Source of the DNA: Phycisphaerae bacterium
GTDB lineage: Bacteria > Planctomycetota > Phycisphaerae > UBA1845 > UTPLA1
Direction of reading: 5' to 3'
Assembly (NCBI GenBank): GCA_029259995.1
Contig: JAJDEC010000070.1
Coordinates: 1 to 17,284 of the forward strand
DNA length: 17,284 nucleotides
Under the pieces are notes generated by a model, which was not told the origin of the DNA, did no database searches, and saw nothing but the letters and a program-made list of their open reading frames with translations. Every line of letters begins with the position of its first letter. Position 1 is the first letter of the stretch. The position numbers and the translations under genes were made by a program. Shown here piece by piece: positions 1 through 7,511 of the stretch.

Positions 1-10
1 GAATCTGAAC

Positions 11-475
11 ATGAGAATTCATACTGATTTTTCACTTGAGACGAATCGGCTCGAGCAATCCAGAGATTGGGCAACGGGCACGGTATCTGACATCGAGATT
101 TGCTTTGCAGCCGATGTAACCATCAGTTCAGATAGAGGAGAACACGGTTCAATCGCGTTACACGACGTTGCGGCACTTTGGCTCGCAAGTCGTCTCGTTG
201 AGGGGATTAGCGGTACGCGGACTGGCGACGAGCGCGCAACGGTTTATGATTTCTATGATGAATATGAGCTCAAACTTGAACGGCATCTCGACGTAATGAT
301 TGTTCTTGATGAGTATCGCGGACAGAGACTCGTCGCGCCGGTGGATGTCTTCTTGTGCGCGTGTCGGCGCTGGATAGCTGAGCTTCGATGCGAAATGCAA
401 AGATTGTTTCCAACGCTCGCATTGAACTCCGCATTTGATGCGCTGATGCAATCGATCGAATCAAAGCTTGAATAG
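11..475 (+). CDS. Hypothetical protein, possibly 5'-truncated
   Basis: An open frame of 154 codons starting at an ATG and ending in TAG. I do not recognise the family. The product is acidic, with a run of D/E residues around residues 79-95 (motif YDFYDEYELKLE), no signal peptide and no membrane segment; the C-terminal half looks helical. There is no visible Shine-Dalgarno sequence in the ten bases before the ATG, and the frame stays open to the left edge, so the true start may lie outside the window. Base composition is visibly less GC-rich than the genes from 814 onward, which suggests a different origin from the polysaccharide cluster. It is followed by a palindrome island, not by a coupled gene. 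The minus-strand frames here are judged shadows. Confidence 0.55.
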   Translation: MRIHTDFSLETNRLEQSRDWATGTVSDIEICFAADVTISSDRGEHGSIALHDVAALWLASRLVEGISGTRTGDERATVYDFYDEYELKLERHLDVMIVLDEYRGQRLVAPVDVFLCACRRWIAELRCEMQRLFPTLALNSAFDALMQSIESKLE

Positions 476-497
476 TCGGGCAAGTTAGCAAAGTTTC

Positions 498-544
498 CGT
501 CCCGGAGGGACGAAGTGAAAATAGCCCACGCCTTCAGGCGTGGG
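498..544 (+). repeat. Two-hairpin module, left copy
   Basis: A 47-base module: stem 498-503/507-512 (CGTCCC/GGGACG, loop GGA), a 12-base linker AAGTGAAAATAG, then stem 525-533/536-544 (CCCACGCCT/AGGCGTGGG, loop TC). The reverse complement of 651-697 has the same length and architecture, and 34 of 47 positions are identical. Confidence 0.85.
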
Positions 545-567
545 ATCACGATCTCGCACAAGCCATT

Positions 568-586
568 GCCGTCCTGGAAGGACGGC
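568..586. repeat. Short palindrome between the two modules
   Basis: Perfect hairpin: 8 bp arms GCCGTCCT and AGGACGGC around loop GGA. It lies in the spacer separating the two inverted modules and resembles the first stem of the left module in its GTCC/GGAC core. No T-run follows. Confidence 0.7.
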
Positions 587-612
587 GCGAAACGCGTCTG
601 GCGGATCATTCT

Positions 613-625
613 GTCCCTACGGGAC
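613..625. repeat. Short palindrome between the two modules
   Basis: Perfect hairpin: 5 bp arms GTCCC and GGGAC around loop TAC. The preceding 9 bases GGATCATTC (603-611) recur at 693-701, overlapping the outer hairpin of the right module, which links this unit to the same repeat family. Confidence 0.65.
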
Positions 626-650
626 GAATTACGCTGTATTGGGTGCTTGT

Positions 651-697
651 CCCCCCACTGAAGTGGGGGGCTATTCTCGCTTGATCCCTGCGGGATC
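651..697 (-). repeat. Two-hairpin module, right copy (inverted)
   Basis: Read on the minus strand: stem GATCCC/GGGATC, linker AAGCGAGAATAG, then stem CCCCCCACT/AGTGGGGGG. On the plus strand the arms are 651-659/662-670 and 683-688/692-697. It has the same 47-base length as the left copy, in opposite orientation. Ten of the 13 differences fall in pairs that preserve base pairing. Confidence 0.85.
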
Positions 698-764
698 ATT
701 CGTGCGTTCCATTCGCTCGACTTTCGCTGTCGCTTCATGGTAGACTGTTCGGTTTCAGCCATCC

Positions 765-781
765 CACGGCCAAGAGCCGTG
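765..781. repeat. Palindrome in the dipeptidase leader
   Basis: Arms CACGGC (765-770) and GCCGTG (776-781) around loop CAAGA, lying 32 bases before the chosen dipeptidase start. It could fold in the 5' leader of that mRNA, or it may just be the last unit of the palindrome island. Confidence 0.55.
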
Positions 782-800
782 ACGCAATCGTGAACCCGAA

Positions 801-806
801 AGGAGA
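801..806 (+). promoter_or_regulatory. Ribosome binding site deciding the dipeptidase start
   Basis: AGGAGA is followed by a 7-base spacer and GTG at 814. The in-frame GTG at 790 lies upstream of this site and has no such signal, so 814 is preferred. Confidence 0.75.
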
Positions 807-813
807 CCCGTCC

Positions 814-2643
814 GTGAGGCCCTCTCAATTGATCCAACGTTCCGTTGTCGCACTCACAATCTTCGGCGCGCTGCAGGCGGCCGATGCCTGCACGAACTTC
901 CTCATCACCAAGGGCGCCAGCGTCGATGGTTCGACGATGATCACCTACGCCGCCGACTCGCACGTGCTCTACGGCGAGCTGTATCACACGCCTGCCCGCA
1001 CGCATCTGCCCGGCGAAATGCTCAAGATCTACGAATGGGATACGGGCAAGTATCTCGGCGAGATCAAGCAGGTGCCCGAGACGTACAACGTCGTCGGAAA
1101 CATCAACGAACATCAGGTCGCCATCGGCGAAACCACATGGGGCGGTCGCCACGAGCTTCAGGATCCCAAGGCGATCATGGATTACGGCAGCCTCATGTAC
1201 GTGGGTCTGCAACGCGCGAAGACGGCCCGCGAGCTGATCCAGGTGATCACGGATCTCGTTGCGGAGTACGGCTACTACAGTTCCGGCGAAAGCATGTCGA
1301 TCGCCGATCCCAACGAAGTCTGGATTCTGGAAATCATCAGCAAGGGACCGGACGACAAGGGGGCTGTCTGGGTCGCCCGCAAGATCCCCGATGGTTACAT
1401 CTCCGGTCACGCCAACAGCCCGCGCATTCGACAGTTTCCGCTGAACGATCCGGATACGCTTTATGCCAAGGATGTCATCACGTTCGCCCGCAAGAAGGGC
1501 TACTTCGACGGCGAAGACGCCGAATTCAGTTTTGCGGATGCGTACGGACCGGACGACTTTGGCGCGTTGCGATTCTGCGAGGCCCGCGTCTGGTGCATGT
1601 ATCGTCGGGCGGCGCCGTCGCAGGATATTTCCGCCGATCGCGCCAGGGGCGACGTGAAAGCGGAGCCGATTCCGCTGTGGATCAAGCCCGATCGCAAGCT
1701 GAGCGCTCGGGATGTGATGGAACTGATGCGCGATCACTACGAGGGCACGGAACTGGACATGACGAAGGACATCGGTGCCGGGCCCTTCGAGCTGCCGTAT
1801 CGATGGCGACCTTTGACGTGGAAAGTGGATGGCAAGGAGTACCTGAACGAACGCGCCACATCGACGCAGCAGACGGGATTCTCGTTTGTTGCTCAGATGC
1901 GGTCGTGGCTGCCCGATCCGATCGGCGGCATCCTCTGGTTCGGACTCGACGATTCCTACACGACTGTCTATATGCCGATGTATTGCAGCATCACGGAAGT
2001 GCCGAAGAGCTGCGCCGTCGGGACGGGGGACTTCAACTCCTTCGATTGGGATTCCGCTTTCTGGACATTCAACTTCGTATCGAATTACACGTATCTTCGT
2101 TACAGCCGGATGGTCAAGGACGTGCAGATCGTGCAGCGCGAGCTGGAGGGCGGTTTCTTTGCTGACATTCCACGCATCGATTCCGTCGCGCAGATCAAGT
2201 ACAAGGAATCGCCCGCAATGGCCGCCGAGTTTCTGACGCAGTACTCCGTCGCGCAGGGCGATGCCGTTATGAAACGCTGGCGCAAGCTTGGCGAGCATCT
2301 TGTCTGGAAGTATCTCGACGGCAACATGCGCGACGAGCACGGCAAAGTCACGCATCCCGGCTATCCCGAGTCCTGGTATCAGATGGTCGCCAAGGCAACG
2401 GGCGAACATCTCGAAATGCCGCCCGAGAAGCCGGCCGATCCGCACTTGTCGTCAAACGAGGATCCGGAGAAGGCCAAACAACTCGCCGCGAGCATACTCA
2501 TCCTGCTTGAGTCGCGCAAAGTCAACGTTGAAGGCTCAACGCGCAACAAGATCGAGACGTGCACGGATACGGGCAAGTTGGAAGGATGGCTGATCCGCGC
2601 GGCGCATGCCGACTCGGCCGAGTCCATCTTCAGCGATCATTGA
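814..2643 (+). CDS. Secreted C69-family dipeptidase (PepD/secernin-like)
   Basis: A 609-residue protein from GTG 814. The N-terminus is a signal peptide (basic MRPSQLIQR, then a hydrophobic stretch ending LQAADA) immediately followed by CTNFL. In family C69, an N-terminal-nucleophile cysteine peptidase group, the catalytic Cys sits in exactly this C-T-N context; here it is Cys26. Further family-like motifs are GSTMITYAADSH (about 39-50) and ETTWGGR (about 106-112). The protein is longer than typical PepD, with a C-terminal extension from about residue 530. It probably hydrolyses dipeptides in the periplasm or outside the cell. It stands alone on the plus strand, overlapping the opposing glycosyltransferase by 7 bases tail to tail. 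A lipoprotein signal is less likely because the -3 residue is A, not L. Family assignment is firm; substrate is unknown. Confidence 0.9.
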   Translation: MRPSQLIQRSVVALTIFGALQAADACTNFLITKGASVDGSTMITYAADSHVLYGELYHTPARTHLPGEMLKIYEWDTGKYLGEIKQVPETYNVVGNINEHQVAIGETTWGGRHELQDPKAIMDYGSLMYVGLQRAKTARELIQVITDLVAEYGYYSSGESMSIADPNEVWILEIISKGPDDKGAVWVARKIPDGYISGHANSPRIRQFPLNDPDTLYAKDVITFARKKGYFDGEDAEFSFADAYGPDDFGALRFCEARVWCMYRRAAPSQDISADRARGDVKAEPIPLWIKPDRKLSARDVMELMRDHYEGTELDMTKDIGAGPFELPYRWRPLTWKVDGKEYLNERATSTQQTGFSFVAQMRSWLPDPIGGILWFGLDDSYTTVYMPMYCSITEVPKSCAVGTGDFNSFDWDSAFWTFNFVSNYTYLRYSRMVKDVQIVQRELEGGFFADIPRIDSVAQIKYKESPAMAAEFLTQYSVAQGDAVMKRWRKLGEHLVWKYLDGNMRDEHGKVTHPGYPESWYQMVAKATGEHLEMPPEKPADPHLSSNEDPEKAKQLAASILILLESRKVNVEGSTRNKIETCTDTGKLEGWLIRAAHADSAESIFSDH

Positions 2644-4238
2644 TCGCCCCGTTTTTTGGCGTCGGATTCGCGCTGTTGAAGATTCCAGAGCGTGGCCCGG
2701 CAACCGCGTGACTTGCATTCGATCAGCTTGTCGGCGAACGCGCTGAGATCCGGCATCTGATCATCCGCCATCCAGTGCGTCGTGATCGTCCAGACACGGC
2801 CGGTCCCGAGCGTATCATCAAACTGTCGAACGGCCTCCGCGGCATCCTGAGACACGGTGTATTCGCACAATCGATCGTTGCCGATTCGTCGATCATCGCG
2901 CCAGGCATAGGCGAGCAGCGGTCCGAACGAATACTCGGGATAGTTCAAGTGCTGCTGCTGGGCGAAGCCGTCGTCGTCGGCGATATGCGTTCGCATTTGT
3001 TCGTAAAGATCACGCCAGTCGGCCCGATCGCCCGGCCGCACGTTTCCCGCCAGAGAAACGCCGAGCGGAACAATCAGCAAGACGATGAAGGCACAGACGG
3101 ACGAGCCGCGCGTCATTCGAAAGAAGCCCAGCGCGAACAGCAGAACGACGGCGGGGACTGTCGGGATAAGGTACTTCTTGAAGATAAAGATCTCGCCCGC
3201 AGCGACGGACAGCAGCGTCAGCGCGGCGAATGGAACGACGAACAGCAGCGGCATGAGCCGACGTCGATCATCGCTCTGCTTCCAGGTGTGCGTCACGATT
3301 CCAACCAGGAACACGACCGCCGCCACGCCTGCGGCGAACCAGATGACAAACTGGTACTTCGACGGAATCGGATCAAACGCAATTCCGACGGGCGACAATT
3401 CCAACCATCGCGCCGCGAACGCCTTTCCGAGCCGACCGGAGCCGACGGCGTGCATATCGCCGGCCTTCGCCAGTTGCACGATGCGATACCCGATGTATGG
3501 CAACGCCACGGCGCAGCCGAATGCGATCGCCTTGATCGATCGTCGCGCGTCGGCCTGTCTCCAGGAGAGCAGCGCGTGGAGCCCGACGATGAAGGGCGTG
3601 ATCCAGCCGAATCCGTCGATGTGCATGCTCGTCGCCGTCGCCAGGTACAAGCCGAGCATCGCCGTTCGCGTCGGTCGCGTCCGGCATTGCAGATACGCGA
3701 GCAGGACGAGTACGCCGGCGAGTTGGCAAAGCGCATACGCCCGCGCTTCCTGTGCGTAGCGCACGTTGAGCGGCAACAGCGCAAAGCCGAGCACGCACCA
3801 GCGAATCAGTGATTCGCGAGATAATGCAGACTCGCCGGGGGCGTTTGCCCGCGCATCGTCTGGAAACAGTCGTCGAAAAACGGCGGGGACAAGTAGTAGA
3901 GCAAGGCACGACGCAATGGCGTGCGGCAGTCGAAACGCCCAATCGGACGACAGGAACCAGGCCGGCATTTTGCGCGTCAGCCAGTAAAAGGAAAGTGGAT
4001 GCGGATCCGCGCCGACGAGGTCCATCAGCGGTCGATCGGAGATTGCCGTCACGAAGGTCCACGCCTCGTCTTCCCACAGCGGTTTGTCGTTCAGCCAGGC
4101 GACGCGCAGGAAAACGCCCAGTGTCAGCGCGATGTAGATGGGAATCGGGCACATCGGAATGCGATATCGAATCCGCACTGTTGAATCATCTGCCGTCGGT
4201 GTCGGCGAAGCGTCGGTCTGTGTCGAAGTCGCATCCAT
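2637..4238 (-). CDS. GT-C (family 39/ArnT-like) membrane glycosyltransferase
   Basis: An integral-membrane protein of about 533 residues with roughly ten or more hydrophobic segments. Just after the first membrane helix comes KPLWEDEAW; acidic residues in the first outer loop are the hallmark of GT-C enzymes that use polyprenyl-phosphate sugars. DPHPLSFYWL and NVRYAQEARAYAL follow, both typical of the PMT/ArnT-like (GT39/GT83) group. It probably moves a lipid-linked sugar to an acceptor on the outer face of the cytoplasmic membrane. The start is uncertain: ATG 4238 is chosen (weak GGA before it); TTG at 4277 would add 13 residues and leave only 9 bases after the preceding GT-C gene, so the two form a transcription unit. 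Residues before the first helix are low-complexity (T, S, D, P). The acceptor is unknown. Confidence 0.85.
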   Translation of the reverse strand: MDATSTQTDASPTPTADDSTVRIRYRIPMCPIPIYIALTLGVFLRVAWLNDKPLWEDEAWTFVTAISDRPLMDLVGADPHPLSFYWLTRKMPAWFLSSDWAFRLPHAIASCLALLLVPAVFRRLFPDDARANAPGESALSRESLIRWCVLGFALLPLNVRYAQEARAYALCQLAGVLVLLAYLQCRTRPTRTAMLGLYLATATSMHIDGFGWITPFIVGLHALLSWRQADARRSIKAIAFGCAVALPYIGYRIVQLAKAGDMHAVGSGRLGKAFAARWLELSPVGIAFDPIPSKYQFVIWFAAGVAAVVFLVGIVTHTWKQSDDRRRLMPLLFVVPFAALTLLSVAAGEIFIFKKYLIPTVPAVVLLFALGFFRMTRGSSVCAFIVLLIVPLGVSLAGNVRPGDRADWRDLYEQMRTHIADDDGFAQQQHLNYPEYSFGPLLAYAWRDDRRIGNDRLCEYTVSQDAAEAVRQFDDTLGTGRVWTITTHWMADDQMPDLSAFADKLIECKSRGCRATLWNLQQRESDAKKRGDQ

Positions 4239-4286
4239 GGAATCCGGACTTTGCGTGATAGACGTGCGTTGTGTCAAATCGAGAGA

Positions 4287-5933
4287 TCACTCAGAAGTCG
4301 AATTGGCGGCGGAGTTCAGACTTGGGCCTGCCCCGTCGGATTGAAATGCTGCGTGCAAGTCCAGGACGACGAGATTCCCGCACGAACACGCGCCGCGCGT
4401 TGTGTACAGGCTGTTCAGCGGCCCATGCGCGTCGGACTCCTCCAGTTCGTCCGGGCGTGCGATCCAGTAGTCGCCGCCCTGACGCGTGAGCTCGGCCAAT
4501 GCGGCGGCGTCGAGTTTGTCTTTCGGATAATTGAACCCGCGCCGATCGAGCCATGCGAACAGCATCGGTTCGTTGAAGGCCACGGGTGATCCAAATTCGT
4601 CGACGGAGCGGCCGCCGCGGACGACGATTTGCTTGTCAACGGGCAGGAGCGGCGCGATCTGCATCGCGCAGTCGTGCAGTTGTTTCAAGTCTTCCGCGTG
4701 ATCGCGACTGTGAATGCGGAAATACGTCGTGCCTGCGAGCGCGATCAACGTGAGCATCACGGCGGTGACGGCGCAACGTCGAGGCGACAGGCGTCGAGGC
4801 GTGACGTTCTGGCGTCCGGATTGCCCCGGCATGCGTCGGCCGCGCACAGCCACAGCGCCGAGACCAATGAGCAAACAGGCCGGCGGAACAGAGATGCAAT
4901 GGTAGTAGAGTGCCCAGTTGTCGCCCGATGTGCCCGCCGCGGCCAGAAAGAAAATCCAGGCGGCCGTGTACCAGATCGCTGCAATGCGTGCGGCGCCGCG
5001 TCGTCGCGATTTCTGCATCGCGACGATGCCCAGGCCCCATCCGATCGGAGACCAGACAAGGATGAACTCCGTGATCAGATTCCCACGCAGAAACGTCGGC
5101 GGCCAGAGCAGGCGTGTCGTGATCCAGTGACTCTCATTCGAGACGCCCAGCGAGTTGCCGTATGTGATCCAGAATTGGGACGCCCATGCGTACCACAAAT
5201 AGACCGGCGTGACGGCGATGGCCGCCGCAAACCAGACAGTCGGTCGGGCCAGGGCGTTCAGGCCGTATCGTCGAAGGCATACATACGCGAGGATCGCGCC
5301 GACGTAAACGCCGGGCGCCTTGGCGAGTCCGGCGACGGCCGTCGCGGCCGCCGCCAACATCAGGCTGCGTGTCGTGCCGTTGCGATCGAAGCGAATTGCG
5401 TGATACGCCGTGAGAATCACGCACGCGATCATCAGGGGTTCAGGTTGCATCGAGCCCGACAATCGGACGAGCAGGGGATTGAAGGCGAATGCGGAGAATG
5501 CGATCAACGCGCCGACACGCGAGAGGGCGTCGCGGGCGACGGCGTAAAAAAGGAGCATAGCAATGAGCGAGAACGCGGCCGAGACCATTCGCAGAATCTG
5601 TTCGTGATAGCCAAAGAGCCGATACCCGGCTGCTGCGAGCCATGGCGTCAGCGGAAACTCCATCTCGACGAAGCCCGGTGTTTCGCCGCGCCAGTCGATT
5701 CGTGGATAGAGGATGTTCATGCCCTCGCGATCGAAGTTCCGGGCGATCTGCACGTAATCCGCTTCGCGCCAGCTATTCGCGAGTTGATGGTTCAGAGGGC
5801 GATGGACAGTCATCACGCGCAATGCGCCGCCCGCGATTGCGATCAGAATCGTCGCAACGGCGATACGCCGGCGCAGTCGTTCGGCGCTTCGGGCGATTTG
5901 AGACGACGGGTTGGCAGAGATGGCAGTTTGCAT
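4287..5933 (-). CDS. GT-C (family 39-like) membrane glycosyltransferase
   Basis: A 548-residue multi-pass membrane protein from ATG 5933. A basic cytoplasmic stretch (RSAERLRRR) precedes helix 1 (about 24-42). The first outer loop carries SWREADYVQIARNF, with acidic residues E57 and D59 in the position used by GT-C enzymes, then DWRGETPGFVEMEFPLTPWL, a stretch characteristic of this glycosyltransferase group. Many hydrophobic helices follow, then a soluble C-terminal domain from about residue 400. It is expected to use a polyprenyl-phosphate sugar donor. It is clearly distinct in sequence from the GT-C protein downstream, so this is not a recent duplication. It lies first in a two-gene unit, 204 bases after the FAD-enzyme gene. 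No strong ribosome site is seen before the ATG. Confidence 0.87.
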   Translation of the reverse strand: MQTAISANPSSQIARSAERLRRRIAVATILIAIAGGALRVMTVHRPLNHQLANSWREADYVQIARNFDREGMNILYPRIDWRGETPGFVEMEFPLTPWLAAAGYRLFGYHEQILRMVSAAFSLIAMLLFYAVARDALSRVGALIAFSAFAFNPLLVRLSGSMQPEPLMIACVILTAYHAIRFDRNGTTRSLMLAAAATAVAGLAKAPGVYVGAILAYVCLRRYGLNALARPTVWFAAAIAVTPVYLWYAWASQFWITYGNSLGVSNESHWITTRLLWPPTFLRGNLITEFILVWSPIGWGLGIVAMQKSRRRGAARIAAIWYTAAWIFFLAAAGTSGDNWALYYHCISVPPACLLIGLGAVAVRGRRMPGQSGRQNVTPRRLSPRRCAVTAVMLTLIALAGTTYFRIHSRDHAEDLKQLHDCAMQIAPLLPVDKQIVVRGGRSVDEFGSPVAFNEPMLFAWLDRRGFNYPKDKLDAAALAELTRQGGDYWIARPDELEESDAHGPLNSLYTTRGACSCGNLVVLDLHAAFQSDGAGPSLNSAANSTSE

Positions 5934-6108
5934 TCACGCGTCAATCGCCATTGGGCGTAAGCCGACTTTTGCAGTCTCATTCTGTATCGATGGCTTGTTC
6001 TGGCAATACCCACGAAGCAATTGCCTCTGTCTATCGATGCTGGAGTCGCACTCAGCCGGACATTGCGAGTTCCGCGGTCGATTCGCAACGAAGAATAGCG
6101 CCTCTCGT

Positions 6109-6130
6109 CGTCCGCCGCAGAGGGCGGACG
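6109..6130. repeat. Intergenic palindrome
   Basis: A 22-base hairpin with arms CGTCCGCC (6109-6116) and GGCGGACG (6123-6130) and a six-base loop. It sits 8 bases beyond the stop codon of the FAD-enzyme gene, in the 204-base gap before the GT-C pair. There is no T-run on the minus-strand side, so it is more like a REP-type element than a classical terminator, though it could still slow transcription or protect the mRNA end. Confidence 0.65.
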
Positions 6131-6137
6131 CTACACA

Positions 6138-7511
6138 TTAGGCGATCGGGGCTGTACCGGCGCCGTTGACGATGGACGCGGCGGCGTTGCCGAGCGCCGC
6201 GGCGTCGGTGGACGCGGACACAACGGCGGATTCCCTGCCGAGCATCGCCGAGATCGCATCGTCTGCGAGTTTGACGCTTGTATTCCACGATGTGACCATC
6301 GGATAGGCTTGGGCCGTCGTTGCGAGAAACACGCGCGTGTCAATCACTTGTGATTGCGGTCGGGCATTCAGATAGCCGCACGGCCAGACGGGTTCGACGA
6401 ACGGCGCCCGGAAGACAAAGGCGTCGGCGACGGAGTCCTCCTTGAAGTCGGGATAGAGCCGTCCGAGACCGTCGATCGCGTCGCGAATCTGCAACGAATC
6501 GCTTCGTTTGTACAAGTCGCTGTCGGGGCGGCAGTAGTTCATCAGGTAGAGCAGATGCCGATTGCCGATGGCGTCGGGGCGAACCACGTGCGTTGTTTCG
6601 ACGACGCCCTGGAACGGCAGATCGCTGCGGACGACGGCCGTCCAGTAGTGGCGCGACAGTCGTTCACGCGTCACGAGCATGACATTGACGACGCCCTGGT
6701 AGTCGATGGACGACTGCGGAATCTTCGAAAGCAGCGCCTTGTCGGCGATCTTGTTGAGCCGGGAGAAGGGCAGTGTGCAAACGACGTTGTCGAAGTGAAC
6801 TGCCTCGTCGGCGACATCCAGCGTCGCGCCGTCGGCATTCGAAGAAATCGAAGTGACTGGCGTTGAGAGGCGAATGCGACCGCCGGCCTTTTCGATTTCC
6901 TCCACGAGTCGATCGACGATGACGGCGTTGCCGCCGCGGACGTAGCCTTTGACTTCCTGCGATCCGTTCTTCTCGCGATTGAGCGTATTCCAGACCCAAT
7001 AGGCGGGCACGCGATCGCGCATGTCGCCGAACTTGGCGATCAGCAGCGGTTCCCAGATGCTCTCGTAGACGCGTCGGCCGAAGATGCGCACGAGCCACGT
7101 GTGGGCCGGCTCATTGTCGAGCGGTCTTCCGTTGCGAAGCAGCTTGGTGATGTATAGCGCCGCCATGCCTGTGCGGATGCGATCGAGCGGCTTGAGCGCG
7201 CCGAATTTCAGCAGATCGACGGCTGTATTGAACGGATAGTGCTTGTTGTTGACGATGAAGCCCATCGTCGTTTCGGCCCAGTCCACGCGATCGCGCAGGC
7301 CGAGCTCAGCGATCAGGCCCAGCAGGTAGGCGTCCGAGTCGAGCAGGACGTGATACCATTTGTCCAGTCGATAGCCGTCGTATTTGAACCAGCCGCCGAG
7401 TCCGCCGAGTTTGTCCGTCGCTTCAAACAGCGTCACGTCGACGCCGCGCCTGGCGAGTCGATAGGCCGCCGTGAGTCCCGCAATTCCGCCGCCGAGTACT
7501 GCCGTACGCAT
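6138..7511 (-). CDS. FAD-dependent oxidoreductase (HemY/amine-oxidase-like)
   Basis: A 457-residue protein. The N-terminus AVLGGGIAGLTAAYRL is a dinucleotide-binding GxGxxG fold, followed by an acidic residue at the end of the second strand and the GG doublet (LFEATDKLGG), as in the protoporphyrinogen-oxidase/phytoene-desaturase/amine-oxidase superfamily. The segment YRLDKWYHVLL and the following region resemble COG1232-type proteins found in polysaccharide loci, not true heme enzymes. A role as a UDP-galactopyranose-mutase-like or sugar-oxidising enzyme is possible but unproven. GGGAGG lies 8 bases before ATG 7511; an adjacent GTG at 7514 overlaps the upstream GT2 stop by four bases, so translation is coupled to that gene. 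The substrate cannot be told from sequence. Confidence 0.85.
   Translation of the reverse strand: MRTAVLGGGIAGLTAAYRLARRGVDVTLFEATDKLGGLGGWFKYDGYRLDKWYHVLLDSDAYLLGLIAELGLRDRVDWAETTMGFIVNNKHYPFNTAVDLLKFGALKPLDRIRTGMAALYITKLLRNGRPLDNEPAHTWLVRIFGRRVYESIWEPLLIAKFGDMRDRVPAYWVWNTLNREKNGSQEVKGYVRGGNAVIVDRLVEEIEKAGGRIRLSTPVTSISSNADGATLDVADEAVHFDNVVCTLPFSRLNKIADKALLSKIPQSSIDYQGVVNVMLVTRERLSRHYWTAVVRSDLPFQGVVETTHVVRPDAIGNRHLLYLMNYCRPDSDLYKRSDSLQIRDAIDGLGRLYPDFKEDSVADAFVFRAPFVEPVWPCGYLNARPQSQVIDTRVFLATTAQAYPMVTSWNTSVKLADDAISAMLGRESAVVSASTDAAALGNAAASIVNGAGTAPIA

Larger units (their letters stand above)
476..813. other. Gene-free palindrome island
   Basis: About 340 bases between the small gene and the dipeptidase with no credible gene. 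It holds at least seven short perfect hairpins: 498-512, 525-544, 568-586, 613-625, 651-670, 683-697 and 765-781. Most have 5-9 bp stems and 2-5 base loops. None is followed by a T-run, so they are unlike ordinary intrinsic terminators. A 67-codon plus frame at 540-743 runs straight across these palindromes and is not believed. The final part (from about 782) is the leader of the dipeptidase. The style matches REP-type intergenic palindromes; what mobilises them cannot be seen here. Confidence 0.75.

Noticed and set aside
540..743. A 67-codon plus-strand gene in the palindrome island
   Set aside because: It is built from the hairpin repeats themselves and has no ribosome site.
498..781. CRISPR array or stack of terminators
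   Set aside because: The units are not direct repeats with even spacers, and no T-runs follow the hairpins.
1035..2165. A 376-codon plus-strand frame in another register of the dipeptidase
   Set aside because: The dipeptidase register has the signal peptide and C69 motifs; this one is arginine-rich and featureless.
253..2445. A 730-codon open frame on the minus strand
   Set aside because: It lies opposite the C69 dipeptidase and the palindrome island, has no recognisable domain and an R/H-rich composition typical of antisense frames in GC-rich DNA.
2775..3812. A 345-codon plus-strand frame
   Set aside because: Antisense shadow of the second GT-C gene; no domain features.
4629..5960. A 443-codon plus-strand frame
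   Set aside because: Antisense to the GT-C gene, which has clear membrane helices and motifs; the plus product is R/D/Q-rich without domains.
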